Positions 11,554 through 24,471 are shown, counted from the stretch's first letter. The stretch is DNA of 64,000 nt from Warburgia ugandensis (GCA_035236585.1 CP141132.1:21303945-21367944), one strand, 5' to 3'. Made by a program: numbers and translations. Notes: generated by a model not told the origin, from the sequence alone.

Positions 11554-13088
11554 TCAAGCTACAATGTCAAGCCGGATGTGCCTAAGTAGTACTGGAATAA
11601 CAATGTCCGGAGAACTTAACTGGGGAAGATGACCCTCCGACGCCATAACTTCGACAATCGACTGGCCTCCAAGATGCCTGTGTAAATACTCCGATACAAC
11701 AACCGGCACGGCTAGGTCCTTGCTACTCTGTAAGATATGGCAAGGGACACTCACAAGGCCTAGTACTTGTCTCATGTCACTCTGAAAGATGGTCTGAGCA
11801 ACACTAAGTGCTATGTCTGGCCGGATATTGAACAATGTCCGACTAAATTCCTGGACCGCCACAGAGTCCATGTCCCCCCCTATCGCCAACGGGGCGAACC
11901 CTGACACCCATGCCTTGTAATTTGACGTCATCGCTTCGAATAGTTGTTCTAGATCTTCTTGCTCAAATCCACCAAAGTAATCAACGTCGTTCAAATACCT
12001 AAAACATTAAGATGAAAAAATATAAGATTAGCAAAATCCAATTATATGGAATCAGAATGCAGACAGAATATAGCTATGACGCACGTCCATTTGTACACAC
12101 TGGGGATCCCTCTAAGACTAAATGTGAATCATCCACTAGACTGCAACCATGTTAGGTAATATCAAACGGAAGCTCCTAACGTCCAATGAATGTTTCATCT
12201 TCCGAGTATGGACGGTCAAAAAGTGCTGAAGGGGCTTAAGTAATTTTTCCTAAATGTGTACTAATGTTTATTTTGACAAAAATGTCCTTAACTAATTCTA
12301 GATGTTTAAGAATTTAGCCGAATAACTTGAAGTCTAATCACCTTTTATGTTAAAGCAATATTGAACCCTTCCTAAGCATACGAAATCAAAATCGTTCACT
12401 GAAAAATATTGTAGTTCCATAGTAAGTTAAAGGGCACCTTTGTCACGAAAACCTTTGCGGTTCATTAGCATAACATATGCTGCTTAGGTTATTATTTAGA
12501 GACTAATGGAATATACAGTGTTTACGAAAGAACTAACTGGCAAAAGGCTCTTGAAAGTAAGATTCGACGGCAGCTATGTCTTCCGACTATTCCAGATCCA
12601 AATATTCTGTACTATCAGATGAAGGCTTTGCATCATTTGAAGCGGGACCCTCTTTTGTAAAGAGGGGACGCTTCTTTTATATATGCCTTTCCATGTTTAG
12701 ACAAGATTAATTATCATTACCTGGGAGAAGCAGAGACCAAGATGAGTTTGGTGAACAGATCCGGACGGTTGAAAGAAGCAAGGATTCCGACGATGGCAGA
12801 TACAGAGTGACCAACGAAAATGCAGGACTGGACATGGAGCGCTTCCAGTATGGCGAGGAGATCGTAAGCGTAGCCCTCAAGGGTGGAGTAGCGATCGAAG
12901 TCGAAGTAATCGGGGTTAGTCGGTCCCGCACCCATATTGTCGAAGAGGATGATGCGGTGGTCATCCAGGAGATGCGGGACGAGGTGCTTCCACACGGATT
13001 GGTCGGTGCCGAAGCCATGGGCGAGGACTATGATTTGATCTCCGTTGCCCAAAACTCTAACGTTGTGGGCTTCTTCAAGTATTCCCAT
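11554..13088 (-). CDS. KAI2: KAI2/HTL alpha/beta-hydrolase receptor (D14-like), two exons
   Basis: Exon 1 is 13088-12721 and exon 2 is 11998-11554, joined by a phase-2 GT-AG intron (codon AG|G, Arg123). The product is 270 residues, the usual KAI2 length. It begins [14 protein letters not shown]; the oxyanion region is [12 protein letters not shown], the nucleophile elbow GHSVS puts Ser at 95, and Asp217 (SSKDLAVP) and His246 (EGHLPQLS) complete the triad. The lid region contains [10 protein letters not shown] and NYKAW. KAI2 perceives karrikins and an unidentified endogenous ligand and acts with the F-box protein MAX2 to degrade SMAX1-type repressors; it has no signal peptide and is nuclear/cytosolic. 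EEAHN and the lid argue for KAI2 over D14 or DLK2. An in-frame ATG at 13118 would add ten basic residues; I chose 13088 because the family starts MG. No break was seen, and the gene stands alone. Confidence 0.95.
11999..12720 (-). other. KAI2 intron
   Basis: 722 bp. The donor reads CCCAG|GTAATG on the minus strand and the acceptor TTTTAG|GTATTTG. Position after SASPR and before YLNDVDY is the usual single intron site in this family. No gene or transposon was recognised inside. Confidence 0.92.
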
Positions 13089-14055
13089 TTCATTCCTTCG
13101 CTTTCCCTTGCTTGTCAAAGGGTTTGGGAGTTTTGAAGGAGTTTGGGGGACTTGCCTCCATTAGCACCACATGTTTTTTGATAATTCTAATGCGCGGTTA
13201 TACAAATATCTGATCACCTCTATTTCCTATTCCTCTTTGGAAGGTCTGGTTTGGTGGCACGGCGGACCTTTCTCAATTTTGACTCGCCAGCATGCTATTA
13301 AGGGTATCGAACCCAGTTGATACAAGGTGAAGGGGACTGGCAACCCCAACCTGTCACATTGATGACCGGTCTCCTGACCAAATACAATGAAAAGAAAATT
13401 GAAGTGCATGTCGGTTTCACTTAGCGAGCAAAAGTCTATTGATCAAATTATTAGTACTTGACCGTTTACTCTACTTTACGACTGTAATCTGCTTCACTTT
13501 TGACTTGGGTACTTCATCTACTTCACTTTTGACTTGGGTACTTCCAGCCACCGATCCTGTGGTATAGATCAGGGAAGGTAACGGTGTTTTATGATCCCAC
13601 AGGCTCTCTGACTGTTCCATTAAAGGATGTTATCTGCATCAGAAAATGAACAGCTTAACAGAGGCTTGATTGTGCGCTTGGAGAATTGAATTCGTTTTGA
13701 TATTTCACTTCAATTTCCACCCAAACATTTTCACTATGGCACAATTATCAGAATTAGATTTCACGCAAAAACAGTCATGCACAAATAGACTCTCGGATCT
13801 CGCGTAAGAGTTGAGTTTGAAACAATGGTACTAAATTGCAAGGGTTAAGATGATCCAATACGATATTGTTGAAGACTTGGAGTCCGAACAACTAGAATTT
13901 GGTTACAAGATTAGCAGATTAGCTCAATTCTCATGCACATTTTAACAAATAGCATTTTTTGGGGGTAAAAGACAGCATATAATTCTGATTAGCATCTTAT
14001 GGAAATAAGGGTACAGGCCACAAAACTAGTACCCATATATGGAGGCAGAAACCAG
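13089..14055. other. KAI2 upstream region and intergenic DNA
   Basis: This holds the 5' leader and promoter of the minus-strand KAI2. A weak TATA-like string (GTATAACC on the minus strand, about 13197-13204) lies roughly 110 bp before the chosen start. A stretch at 13227-13400 (containing GGTATCGAACCCAG) loosely resembles a tRNA-derived SINE B box but no full SINE is visible. Nothing else recognised. Confidence 0.45.
13492..13545. repeat. Tandem duplication, 29 bp period
   Basis: CTTCACTTTTGACTTGGGTA starts at 13492 and again at 13521, followed by CTTC each time. Two nearly identical copies in the distal KAI2 upstream region. Confidence 0.85.
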
Positions 14056-14060
14056 CCAAT

Positions 14061-14345
14061 TGATGATGTACATCCCTATAATCATGCCCGAAAGATCCTG
14101 TAAAATTAAGACAAGTTAGTTAAATGTAATCCTAATTAGAGTCCTAATCAGAGAAAGAAAAAATAGGACCAAAGGCAGAGCTAAAATCAAAAGAACAGAA
14201 TGGGTGTAATCCTTTCTCATAGTGAGATATTCCCCTCCTCTCGTAGACATAGGCTATACATAGCCGAACCACATAAACCTTTTTTTTTTGTTCTATGCGT
14301 GATTCCGTTTCTATGTGATTTGGATCCTAATTATTGCACCTAACA
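14061..14345 (+). repeat. Copia C 5' LTR, promoter segment deleted
   Basis: 285 bp against 336 bp for the 3' LTR. After AGAAAGAAAAAATAGGA it lacks about 50 bp that in the 3' copy holds CTATAAATAG. Without it the 5' LTR has no obvious TATA box, so initiation of a genomic transcript from this copy is unlikely. Confidence 0.92.
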
Positions 14346-14347
14346 AG

Positions 14348-14359
14348 TGGTATTAGAGC
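14348..14359 (+). other. Copia C primer binding site
   Basis: TGGTATTAGAGC, two bases after the LTR end; one C-to-T change from the usual TGGTATCAGAGC initiator tRNA-Met site. Confidence 0.88.
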
Positions 14360-15021
14360 AGGTGAACATAGAAGAAGAACACAGAAGAAGACTGTCGAAA
14401 ACAGTACCAGAGACACAGGAGATCGATTAGATCTAAGCCAGGAGTGGCCCAGATCTACGTTCGGAATTGGGCCAGGTGCGGCGCTAATCCACATCTAGAC
14501 TTTGGCTACGAACAGCCCAAATCCACGCTTAGAACTATCCGAGGTGTGGCCCAGCTCAAGTCCTAGCCCAGACTACGTTTGGACATAGATAAGCTCGGCC
14601 TAGATCTTGTTCAGATCCAGGCCAAGTGAAAGCCCATATCATAGGAAAATCCTAGATTGGAGGGCTTAGATTGCTCAACCATCGAACGACCCAAATTGCT
14701 CGGATAACAACCCAAATCACTCAGATTGCGTGATCTAGATCAGCCTAAAAAAATCTGACCCAAGATTAGACTTTGCCTAAGCCGAAGAACCATTCTCCAA
14801 TAAGACTTCTCGCAAAAAAAATCAAAATAGAGGAGGGGTACTAGTGTTCCGGTCGATCAGAGAAAAATCCAACCGAAACCCCTTGTTGTTGTAGTCGGAA
14901 CAGAGGGAGAGAGAAAAAGACTCGAGGCCAACAATTTCCTCATCGAGAAGAAGAAGAAGAAGAAAGAAGGGGGAAAAGGGTTCCTACTGGCATGTGGAAA
15001 AACTGTCTGGAAACCCCATTG

Positions 15022-15023
<2 letters not shown>

Positions 15024-15112
<89 letters not shown>
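15024..15112. repeat. GA microsatellite (89 bp) in copia C leader
   Basis: Uninterrupted (GA)n between the PBS and gag of copia C. The Arg-Glu and Ser-Leu open frames over it are repeat artefacts. Confidence 0.98.
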
Positions 15113-15117
<5 letters not shown>

Positions 15118-15759
15118 TGGTTTTTGGCCAACTGATGGAAAAGTTGATCGAAAACCCTTATACAGACCTAAAAGGAGGAAAGGAAAGCTTGGTTTTGGTC
15201 AGTCAGCAACTACTAACCGAAACCAAAAGAAGAAAAAAAAAGAAAGAAAAAAGAGAGAAGGAAATGAAGAAGAAGGCGACACTTATCTCAGAAGATTTGC
15301 CTTGCTGGAGACTTCTACACCTCGGAAAACCTTTTGTCGAAAGATCATCGTAATGGAGGATCACCCACAGACACTGCAATCTGAGAAGCCACGTGGGAGA
15401 ACAATCTACCCGAAAAATCCTTTGCCAAAGAACAATGCACCCAGTAGTAGCGCAGTAAGCCTGCATTAAGAGGAGAGAAGAAAAGATTAGGGTTTTTTTT
15501 TTTTCTCTCTTCTGAACTTTATGTTTTTATATCAGGTGTCTAAAAACTCGAATGCCTATTTGATATCAACAACCCTTTCTTTGCCTGAATTGATAAGGAC
15601 ACACCCCTAAATTGATAAGGACGCCCCCCTGAACAGAAAATTTAGGGCACCCCTAAAGTTGTTAGAAATACCCTTCTTAAGGGTTTTGACTATTTTGGAC
15701 TCATCCGTATGCTCCATTCTTCCCAATTCTACTTAGAAAAGGTAGAAATAAATTTTGAA

Positions 15760-16500
15760 ACCATGGAGGAGACCAGTTTTGGGAATATCGTGGCTGAAGC
15801 CATGATAAATTTAAACGCCACTAATTATACATTGTGAAAACCTAGAATGGAAGATCTTTTGCATTGCAAAGATCTTCATGACCCCTTAGATGATCATGGA
15901 AAAAGGCTTGAGGGAGTTTTTGAAAAAGACTGGATAAAAATGAATAAGAAAGCCATATGTCAGATTTGACAATGGATTGATCACATCGTATTTCACCACG
16001 TGGTTTAAGAAGAAAATGCCTATATTCTCTGAAAAAAGTTAGAGAATATGTATTAGGCTAAGACCACTCAAAACAAGGCCTTATTGATAAAAAGGCTTGT
16101 TAATCTAGAGTTAAGGAGCGGAATGACTGTGGTTGAACATACCAGCGAATTTGAAAATCTAGTAAATCAGCTAGGAATAGTGGCATTACAACTTGGAGAT
16201 GAATGGCAAGCTCTATTATTGTTGAGCTCACTACCTGAAAGCTAGGAGACATTGGTAATTTCACTCAGCAACTTAGCACCAGAAGGAAAGAAGTTGGCAT
16301 AGACCAGGCACATGCCCTGGTAACAGAAAACAAGCACACTGAGAGACATAGGCAAAGGGGGAGGAGCAAGAGTAGGTCAAGAGGGAGATCGTAAACTCCC
16401 AACATATCAAAAAATCAACCCAGAGGACAGTTCAAGTGTTACCACTGTGACATTCCAGGGCATATGAAGATAGACTGTCGAAAACTGAAGAAAGAGATGG
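15760..16500 (+). pseudogene. Copia C gag remnant
   Basis: Starts at an ATG near 15762 (MEETSFGNIVAEAM) and has LNATNYTL in place of the usual L-G-NY motif, then the helical core with LVNLELRSGMTVVEHTSEFENLVNQL and LSSLPES. The zinc knuckle is visible at 16434-16480 as FKCHYC-like sequence (FKCYHCDIPGHMKIDC). Several stops and at least one frameshift split it. Confidence 0.85.
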
Positions 16501-16604
16501 GTCATGGCAAGCCAAAGAAGGATAACGGTGAGATACTATTCACCATTGCTCAGGACATAGCAATACTCACTACTAAGGAAAAGTCATGCCTGCATGTGAT
16601 CAAG

Positions 16605-19600
16605 AGTGAAGTAGAGTGGGTGATAGACACAGCAACTTCCTATCACGCCACTCCACACAAGGACTTCTTCATCACATACAAAGAAGGAGACTTTGGCACT
16701 GTGAAGATGGGGAATGACAATTCCTCAAGAATAGTTGGGATCGGTCATGTGCAGATAAAGACAAACATAGGCTGCATAGTAGTACTCAAGGATGTGTGAC
16801 ATATACAAGAACTCAGACTAAACTTGATATTAGTCCCGGGTCTTGATATACAAGGCTACATCGACTACTTTGGCAGCAGTACTTGGAAATTGATGAAAGG
16901 TGCTATGATCGTGGCTAAAGGACACATATGCAGCACACTATATAAGACCCACACAAGAATATCTAAAGACAACCTTAACACAGTGGAGGATGAAGAATCT
17001 CTAAACCTTTGGCATAGAGGACTAGGCCACATGGGAGAGAAAAGTTTGTTCACACTTGCAAAAAAGCAGCTCATCAAATTAACCAAAGGTATAGCCCTTA
17101 ATCCATGCAATTATTTTTTATTTGGCAAGCAACATATAGTTGCATTCTCCTCCTCTAGTAATAAAAGAAATGAAATATTGAGTTTGGTGCACTTGGATGT
17201 ATGTGGTCCCATGGAAGTAGAGTCACTGGGCGGGAACAAATATTTTGTAACCTTTATAGACAATGCATCTAGGAGAATATGGGTATACTTTGTAAAGAAT
17301 AAAGAACAAGTATTTGAATGCTTCAAAAGATTCCACGTGATGGTGGAGCAACAAACTGGAAAGAAGCTCAAGAGCCTCAGAATAGACAATGGAGGAGAAT
17401 ACACATCAAAAGAGTTAAGGGTGTATTGTGCAGCACACAACATTTGACACAAGAAGATAGTTTCACGTACCCTACAACACAATGAAGTAGCTAAGAGGAT
17501 GAACCGAACCATTGTGGAGAGAGTAAGATGCATGCTCAGTATGGCTAAGCTACCTAAGCCATTTTGGGGTGAATCTGTGAAGACCACTTGTTACTTGGTC
17601 AATAGGTCACCATCAACACCACTTGACTTCAAAGTTCCAGAACAAAAGTGGATCAGTAAGAAAGTGATCTATGAACTCCTGAGAGTATTTAGGTGCAGAG
17701 CTTTTGCGCATGTATCCAAAGAGATGAAACAAAAGCTAGACCTCAAATCTACCCCATGTATCTTCATCGGGTATGGAGATGAAGAATTCAGATACAAATT
17801 GTGGGACCCTGAGACACAAAGAATCATTCATAGTAGAGATGTAATATTTTAGAAGAATCAGTTCTATGAAGATCCAAGAAAGGTTAAGGATACTAGCACT
17901 CCAACTCTAGTACCAGATTCAGCACCCATTCAGATCGACTTAGAAGCTGCACCAAAAGCTGAACCAAAGGCAGAGGAGTTTGAGTAGGGGGAGCATCAAT
18001 CCCCTGTACTAGAAGATGTGACAACATTAGATGATGAATCATCACCTCAGCCTGAAGCAGAAGCTCAGCCAAAGGTGTCAATAAGAGGTTGGATGCTAAT
18101 TCCATCACAGAAATGTTCTGAATCAAAATATATCATGCTCATTGATGAGGGGGGAGCTAGAGAACTTTCAACAAGCCCTAGCACATGCAAACAAGGGCAA
18201 ATGGGTATAAGCTATGCAAGAAGAAATTAGCTCATTAATGAAAAATCAGACATATGAGCTAGTAATACTTCCCAAAGGGAAAAGAGCACTGAAGAACAAG
18301 TGGGTCTTCAAAGTGAAAAGAGGAGGCAATGGAGAACCAGTCAAGTACAAAGTGTGATTGGTCATCAAAGGTTTTGAGTAGATGAAAGGAATAGACTTTG
18401 ATGAGATCTTTTCACCAGTAGTGAAGATGACATCAATCAGGATTATACTCAGATTGGTGGCAAGACACAACTTGGAGCTTGAACAGATGGATGTCAAGAT
18501 AGCTTTTCTACATGGAGATCTAGAGGAGGAGATATACATGGAGAAACCAGAGGGTTTCGAAGTAAAAAAGAAGAAGCATCTAATATGCAAGTTGAAGAAA
18601 AGTCCTTACAAGACAGTGGTATAAGAAGTTTGACTCATTAATAGCGAGTCAAGATTTCAAAAGAACATCTACAAATTAGGGTGTGTACATTTAGAGATTA
18701 CCTAAGGGCAAATTCATCATTCTACTACTCTATGTAGATGACATGTTGATAGTTGGATCAAATATGACCATGATTAGCAAGTTAAAGAGAGAGTTATCTA
18801 AGTCTTTTGACATGAAAGACTTAGGGGCAGCTCAGAAGATTTTGGGGATGAAGATTACATGTGATAGGAAAACAAGGAAGTTGTGGCTATCACAGGAAAA
18901 ATATGCTAAATGAGTAATAAGAGGTTCAACATGGAGAGCGCCAAGCTAGTCAACACTCCACTAGGCAATCATTTCAAATTAAGCAAGAAGATGTGTTCCT
19001 CAACACCATAAGAAATAGACGGGATAGCTAAGATTCCCTACTCATCAATAGTTGGGAGTCTAATGTATGCAATGGTGTGCATAAGGCTAGATATTATTCA
19101 AGCAGTAGGAGTCGTGAGTAGATTTCTTTCATATCCATGCAAAGATCATTGGGAATCCGTGAAGTGGATACTATGGTACATGAAGGGCACAAGTTGTGCC
19201 TGTGCTTTGGAAGTATAGATACACTCTTAGAAGGTTACATAGATGCTAATATGGTGGGAGACCTTGATGGAAGAAAGTCAACATCAGGGTTCATTTTCAC
19301 TTTTGCAAGGCAATTGTATCATGGCAGTCCAAGTTGCAGAAGTGCGTAGCTATATCGATAATAGAAGCTAAATACATTACCGTAGCTGAAGCAGGCGAGG
19401 AAATGTTGTGGATAAAGCAGTTTCTTTAGGAGCTTGGTATTACAAAGGAGAAATACAAGATACATTACGATAGTCAGAGTGCTCTAGACCTGAGCAAGAA
19501 CTCAATGTATCACATGTGCACTAAGCAATTTAACATACGGTATCACTGGATATGAGAGGTGACAGAAGAACATATGTTAAAGTTGGAAAAGATTCATACT

Positions 19601-19690
19601 GATGAGAATCCTGCAAATATGTTGACAAAGGTGGTAACCTATGAGAAGCTACTGCTATGTAAAAACATAGCAGGCATGAGTTCAGACTAG
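16605..19690 (+). pseudogene. Copia C pol remnant: protease, integrase, reverse transcriptase, RNase H
   Basis: Protease region reads WVIDTATSYHAT with GDFGTVKMGN; the usual DTGA/DSGA catalytic motif is DTAT here. The pre-integrase part is LWHRGLGHMGEKSL. Integrase holds HLDVCGPME, RIDNGGEYTS and QHNEVAKRMNRTIVERVRCML. Its C-terminal part (RVFRCRAFAHV, PCIFIGYGDEEF, RSRDVIF-like) resembles the Tnt1/Tork group. RT from about 18220: NKWVFKVKRG, MDVKIAFLHGDLEEEIYMEKPEGF, then LYVDDMLIVG at 18728. RNase H to about 19690: STSGFIFTF, EAKYITVAEA, ENPANMLTKV. Open parts are 16464-16799, 16824-17447, 17499-17852 and 18382-18624; stops and frameshifts separate them. Confidence 0.93.
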
Positions 19691-19722
19691 GGGAGTATGG
19701 CATGGGGATGGAGGGGGAGACT

Positions 19723-20058
19723 TGATGATGTACATCCCCATAATCACGCTCAAAAAATCCTGTAAAAATAAGGCAAGTTAGTTAAATGTAATCCTGATTG
19801 GGAGTCCTAATTAGAGCAAGAAAAAAAAGTAGGATTCTAATCCTACTAGGAAACTTTTCACTGCCTTTGGCCTCTATAAATAGGCCCAGAGGAAGAGCCA
19901 AAATCAAGAGAACAGAATGGGTGTAATCCTTTCTCATAGTGAAGATATTGCCCTCTTGTGGACGTAGGCTATACATAGTAGAACCACGTAAACCTTTTTT
20001 GTGTTCTATGTGTGATTGCGTTTCTGTGTAATTTGGATCCTAACTGCTGTGCCTAACA
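19723..20058 (+). repeat. Copia C 3' LTR with polypurine tract
   Basis: 336 bp; the purine tract GGAGGGGGAGA lies just before it (about 19710-19720). It keeps the promoter segment missing from the 5' LTR. Confidence 0.95.
19875..19882 (+). promoter_or_regulatory. TATA box in copia C 3' LTR
   Basis: TATAAATA, within CCTCTATAAATAGGCCC, the copia core promoter context. It is present only in the 3' LTR, where it would drive transcription into the downstream AT-rich DNA. Confidence 0.7.
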
Positions 20059-21531
20059 CCAATTTGATGGTCTGTTAGGTTTCTTGTTTATGTGCTTGGT
20101 GTAAAATAGGCCACGTAGTTCATGAAAACACAGATGGAGTCATACACATGGGGGTGACGTAGCACATGGGGAACCGTGTGGCCTATCTTAGAAGCCCAAA
20201 CACCAAAAAGATTTTTCTACGATGTCTTACCATAAACTTGAATTTAAACTTGAATTTATCCTTATGTAACTTCAAATAAATTGCCACACAAATCACTTTC
20301 ATGCTCACCCAAGTGGATCCCTTTAATGTGACTGGACTTTCACCAAACAAAAGTCTAAGAAATGTGGCTTTTTACATTTCTTTCTTTCATACAATAGGAA
20401 ATGTGCCTTTGGCATACAAGAGGCTTCTTATTTGCATTTTTCAAAGCTTTCAATATTCTGTCATTTATAGAGCTAATAAGAAGAAAGAGATAGAAGTGCA
20501 TACAAAAGATAAGTGTACGGGACATATGGTGTGGATGAATGGCAGAGTAACTATTAGAATTGTTTTAAGGTTAAAGTTGCTAAAGGGTATATTTGAGATT
20601 TTATTTTAGTTTCTCTTTATAGATAATAGAAATATGAGAGTGAATGTCAAATTATTATATATTATATTACATAATGGTTAAAGTTTGTAATTTAGTTAAT
20701 GTATTTTACTATTTCATTGTAACAATTTGTTTTAAATTTATTTAATATTTTTAACCATTACATATGTAATGTTTTTGAGCTTTATGAGTCTACATTCTCT
20801 TAATACCTATATATAGAGGTGCGAGGAGCTCATTTCTACTTCAAGTTAGAAGAGGAATTCTACTGGTTTACTCTCTTTTTGGTTTTTTTTTTTTCTTAGA
20901 ATCTACTTGCTTTGATATTCTCTTTTGGTTCTCTTATAGTTAGCCCTTTTTATCATTCTTCCTGCAACAGTTCTTCCACTTGTGAAGTTCTATGGTTCTA
21001 TAGTTATTGTTAAAAGGATAAAACATGAGTGTATTAGTCTTCTAGTGCTCTAGTTTCCATAATTTTTAATCTTGTGAAGTTCTTCTTGTTCATATGAGTT
21101 TATAGGATCTTAATATTCCTATTTTGTTCAGTTTCTCATTGAAACATAGAATTCTTGATCTTTTCATCTTGTTTCTAAGGTGATGTAAGTTCTAATTGTG
21201 TTTATTTGTCTCTAAGAATTCACTAGGATTTAAGAATCTGGTTTAGTAGAATTTCGCATACATTCATTTTAGAGACAAAAGTACAAATTGATTTTGATCA
21301 AGCAAATCCATTGAGGTATAGATTGAGTTGGGTTTGATTGATTTCAAAGATAAAGTTTTTGAGATACCTTGTACATTTAGGAGATGTCAAGTATCTTCAA
21401 GAAGCAACATTTGTAGTGCACCTCTATAAATTAGGTTCAGAGACTTTGCTTTGTACAAGTTAAATATTTTCCAATAATAACTCGTCCATGGATCCATGGA
21501 AAAGGATTAAACTACTCATGTTTGTTTTTTT

Positions 21532-21716
<185 letters not shown>

Positions 21717-22071
21717 GTTACACCTACTTTCACCATAATAGTTGCCTACCATTTCTTACATGAATCAGAATTTATGTGTGAATTCCAAGTAAGGGTGATA
21801 TAATGAAATGCCTATTTTAAGGACAAAAAAAATACATAGTCACAAGTTAGTATTAGGAAGGATGGTTAGTAACATAAAAAGTTAGGCAACAAACATGATT
21901 ATGCTATTAATTTAACTTTGAAACATTTTTAATGTTGAGTACTTGAGCAATGGCTTTCTATCACACTGGCACAAGAAGGGACTCTCCTATACAAGGTCAA
22001 AGGTTCAAGTTGAACTCATAGGCATGTTCATTTTGGGGTTATTAACAAAAAAAACCTCACTTACCTAACCA

Positions 22072-22215
<144 letters not shown>

Positions 22216-23412
22216 AAAGTTTAAAATGGACCACCAAAAAATTTGATATTTTTCAAGTAAAGGAATAATATTTGAAGAATTTTGTGGTCCTAAACATCTA
22301 CTAATAATGCATGTCCTATATATTAGGGTCAAATATGTTTGTTATTTGCTAAAGAGACAAAACAAGAAGATGGGTTAAGGTTTTATAGGTTTTATATATT
22401 GTTTCTAAACCTTTCATATTGCAGCCACACTTCTTGATAGTCCATGCACAAAATGTCTCTAACCAATATTTTTGGGACTATAAAATGAATGCCTTTGGGA
22501 GTTCAAAACAAATGGTAACAAAATGTTGATCACTAAGAGATTAAGATCATTAAAATTAAGCAGATTGTTTGGGCCATCATCAACCTATGTAGGCCTGAAG
22601 ATGAATATAGTATGGAGAACATTAAGATTAACAGCATAGATCACCAAAACATGTGGAATAAATGTAATTAGAGTTGTGCATGTATTTTTCTTGTCTTTGT
22701 ACCCGTAGATATAGTATGACTTCTTTATTTCTATATCTATATTATATGTTGTATAGACGGGATATCAAGAACATCTCTAATAACATAATATGTTGTTACT
22801 GATTCCCAACTAAGTATCTAGAAAATACTCTTTGTATTCTTGCCATTCTTGAGTTGGTTCTAATATATACCATGCCCTATATGTGTAGAGTGTAGTAGTG
22901 TAAAATTATTGATCTTGTGGGGCACCACAAAATCATTCATTTTGCATGATCCCAATCAAGGTCCACAAATGATTGAAATTTTCCCTTGATTGAATAGTTA
23001 CTATCATCAATTTGACTAAGGGTGTAAATGGTTTTGTTCGAGCTTTACGAGTTTGGTTCCATAAAAAACAACAACTAGATTGTTAATATTTTAGATTTCT
23101 TAGTATCATACTCTTTTAAAGTCTAGCTCTCAGTCTAAAAGTCATTTCATAATTTTTAGTTCTTGGTAATATTGTTCCAATATAAGCAAGAGAAAAATGA
23201 AAAAGACAAATAATTTTAGAGGACAATAGTTAGGCTACAAATTGTTTTTAATTTATTTAATTATTTTTATACTAGGTAGTTAAGAATTTGTTGTTTAACA
23301 GATATATAGGTAAGTAAGAACACAACATAAGAAACAATGCAAAAGTTAGAGATATGTATCTTGTTGGCACTTATAGCATAAATAAAATAACAATTACATG
23401 AATTTAAAATAG

Positions 23413-23975
23413 CACTCTAAAATTGGGGCTTTTAAAGTTGTCAAAAAGAAGTCAGTTTTTAGTCAATTGTCTTTGTTAAAATAATACAAGTCAATTTTAA
23501 AAAAAAAATCACTTTAAAAATCATACTATAGAAGATAGTTCATCACGATCCAATTTCTTATGTGTGGTGGAATAGCTTTAGAAGTCAGTTTTGGAAAAAA
23601 AAAAAAAAAATTTAAAGTGGGGACTTTTCAAGTAAGTTTTCCATAGCCTACTTGAAACGTAGTGACTTTTAATGTCAGTCCTGGAAAAACACATTTAAAA
23701 GTCATCACTTTTCAAGTCATTTTCCATGATTGACTTTAAAAGTCCCTACTTTAGTGTGGTGAGAAACAAATTTTATTTTAGTAATAGCTTTAGAAGTTAG
23801 TTATGAAAAATGACGTTAAAAGTCCCCACTTTTAAAGTTGTTTTCCAAAACTAACTTTAAATGTGGACACTTTTATAGTCGAATTTAAAAGTGGGGACAT
23901 TTAAAGTTGTTTCTCAAAACAACTTTAAAAGTCCCAACTTTTAAAGTTGTTTTTCAGAATCAACTTTGAAAGTAT
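23413..23975 (+). repeat. Outer CACTA subterminal repeat array
   Basis: At least eight copies, in both orientations, of a motif centred on GACTTTTAAAGTTG / CAACTTTAAAAGTC, often with GGGGACTTTTAAAGT and TTTTCCAAAAC. Clustered short repeats in both orientations next to a transposon end are typical of the transposase-binding subterminal zone of CACTA elements. Confidence 0.8.
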
Positions 23976-24471
23976 GACTCCCTTATATGAATTTTTACAA
24001 CTATCTTTGTTTTTTGCTTCTTTTTTTTTTCTTTTTTTTCTTTTACTACCTTCATCTATATACAAATTGAATCTCATTTAGGTGTATTTTTTCTCTAACT
24101 AGCTTGAACTAAATTGCCACTGTCAAATTGGAATTACATATATATATATATATATTAGCTTATATCAATTTGATTGTTGGTTAGTATCTTCCTTGTTTGT
24201 CTCATGCTTTTTTTTTTATATATATTTTGCATGATTATGGTTAGAAGTTTATTTTTTTAAAGTTAATTTTTCATATGAATGGATCTTTCATGTTTGCATT
24301 GATCATCATTGTTAATTGGAAAATTCTACAAATGTGTATCATGTAATTTAGTTTTTTTCAAACATTTATAATTCTTGTACACCTAATGTTTGGTAAAATG
24401 CCTAATCGAGTTCACTAATCTTTTCATGTCTAAGAAGTCTTCACACATATGAATTTCAATTTGTTGAAAAA

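Larger units (their letters stand above)
14061..20058 (+). mobile_element. Copia C: Ty1/copia retrotransposon, Tnt1/Tork-like, 6.0 kb
   Basis: LTRs at 14061-14345 and 19723-20058 share TGATGATGTACATCC at the start and CTAACA at the end. A perfect target duplication CCAAT flanks it (14056-14060 and 20059-20063). PBS, GA microsatellite, gag and pol follow in copia order. The LTRs differ at about 30 aligned positions by eye plus a large deletion, so it appears older than copia B. The 1.4 kb leader between PBS and gag (14360-15760) has no gene apart from the GA tract and purine-rich sequence. Confidence 0.95.

Noticed and set aside
12707-13136. Open frames overlapping KAI2 exon 1 in other frames and on the plus strand
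   Set aside because: They are shadows of the real exon, which is the only frame with family motifs and proper splice sites.
13227-13409. Possible tRNA-derived SINE or tRNA (GGTATCGAACCCAG)
   Set aside because: Only a loose B-box-like string; no A box at the proper distance, no poly(A/T) tail, no target duplication and no tRNA fold seen.
14940-15353. Open frames of Arg-Glu or Ser-Leu repeats over the GA tract
   Set aside because: They exist only because (GA)n has no stop codon in either strand; same for 21488-21763, 22057-22332 and 41624-41875.
20301-20609. 102-residue open frame in AT-rich DNA
   Set aside because: No recognisable motif, no splice or promoter context and length compatible with chance in this region.
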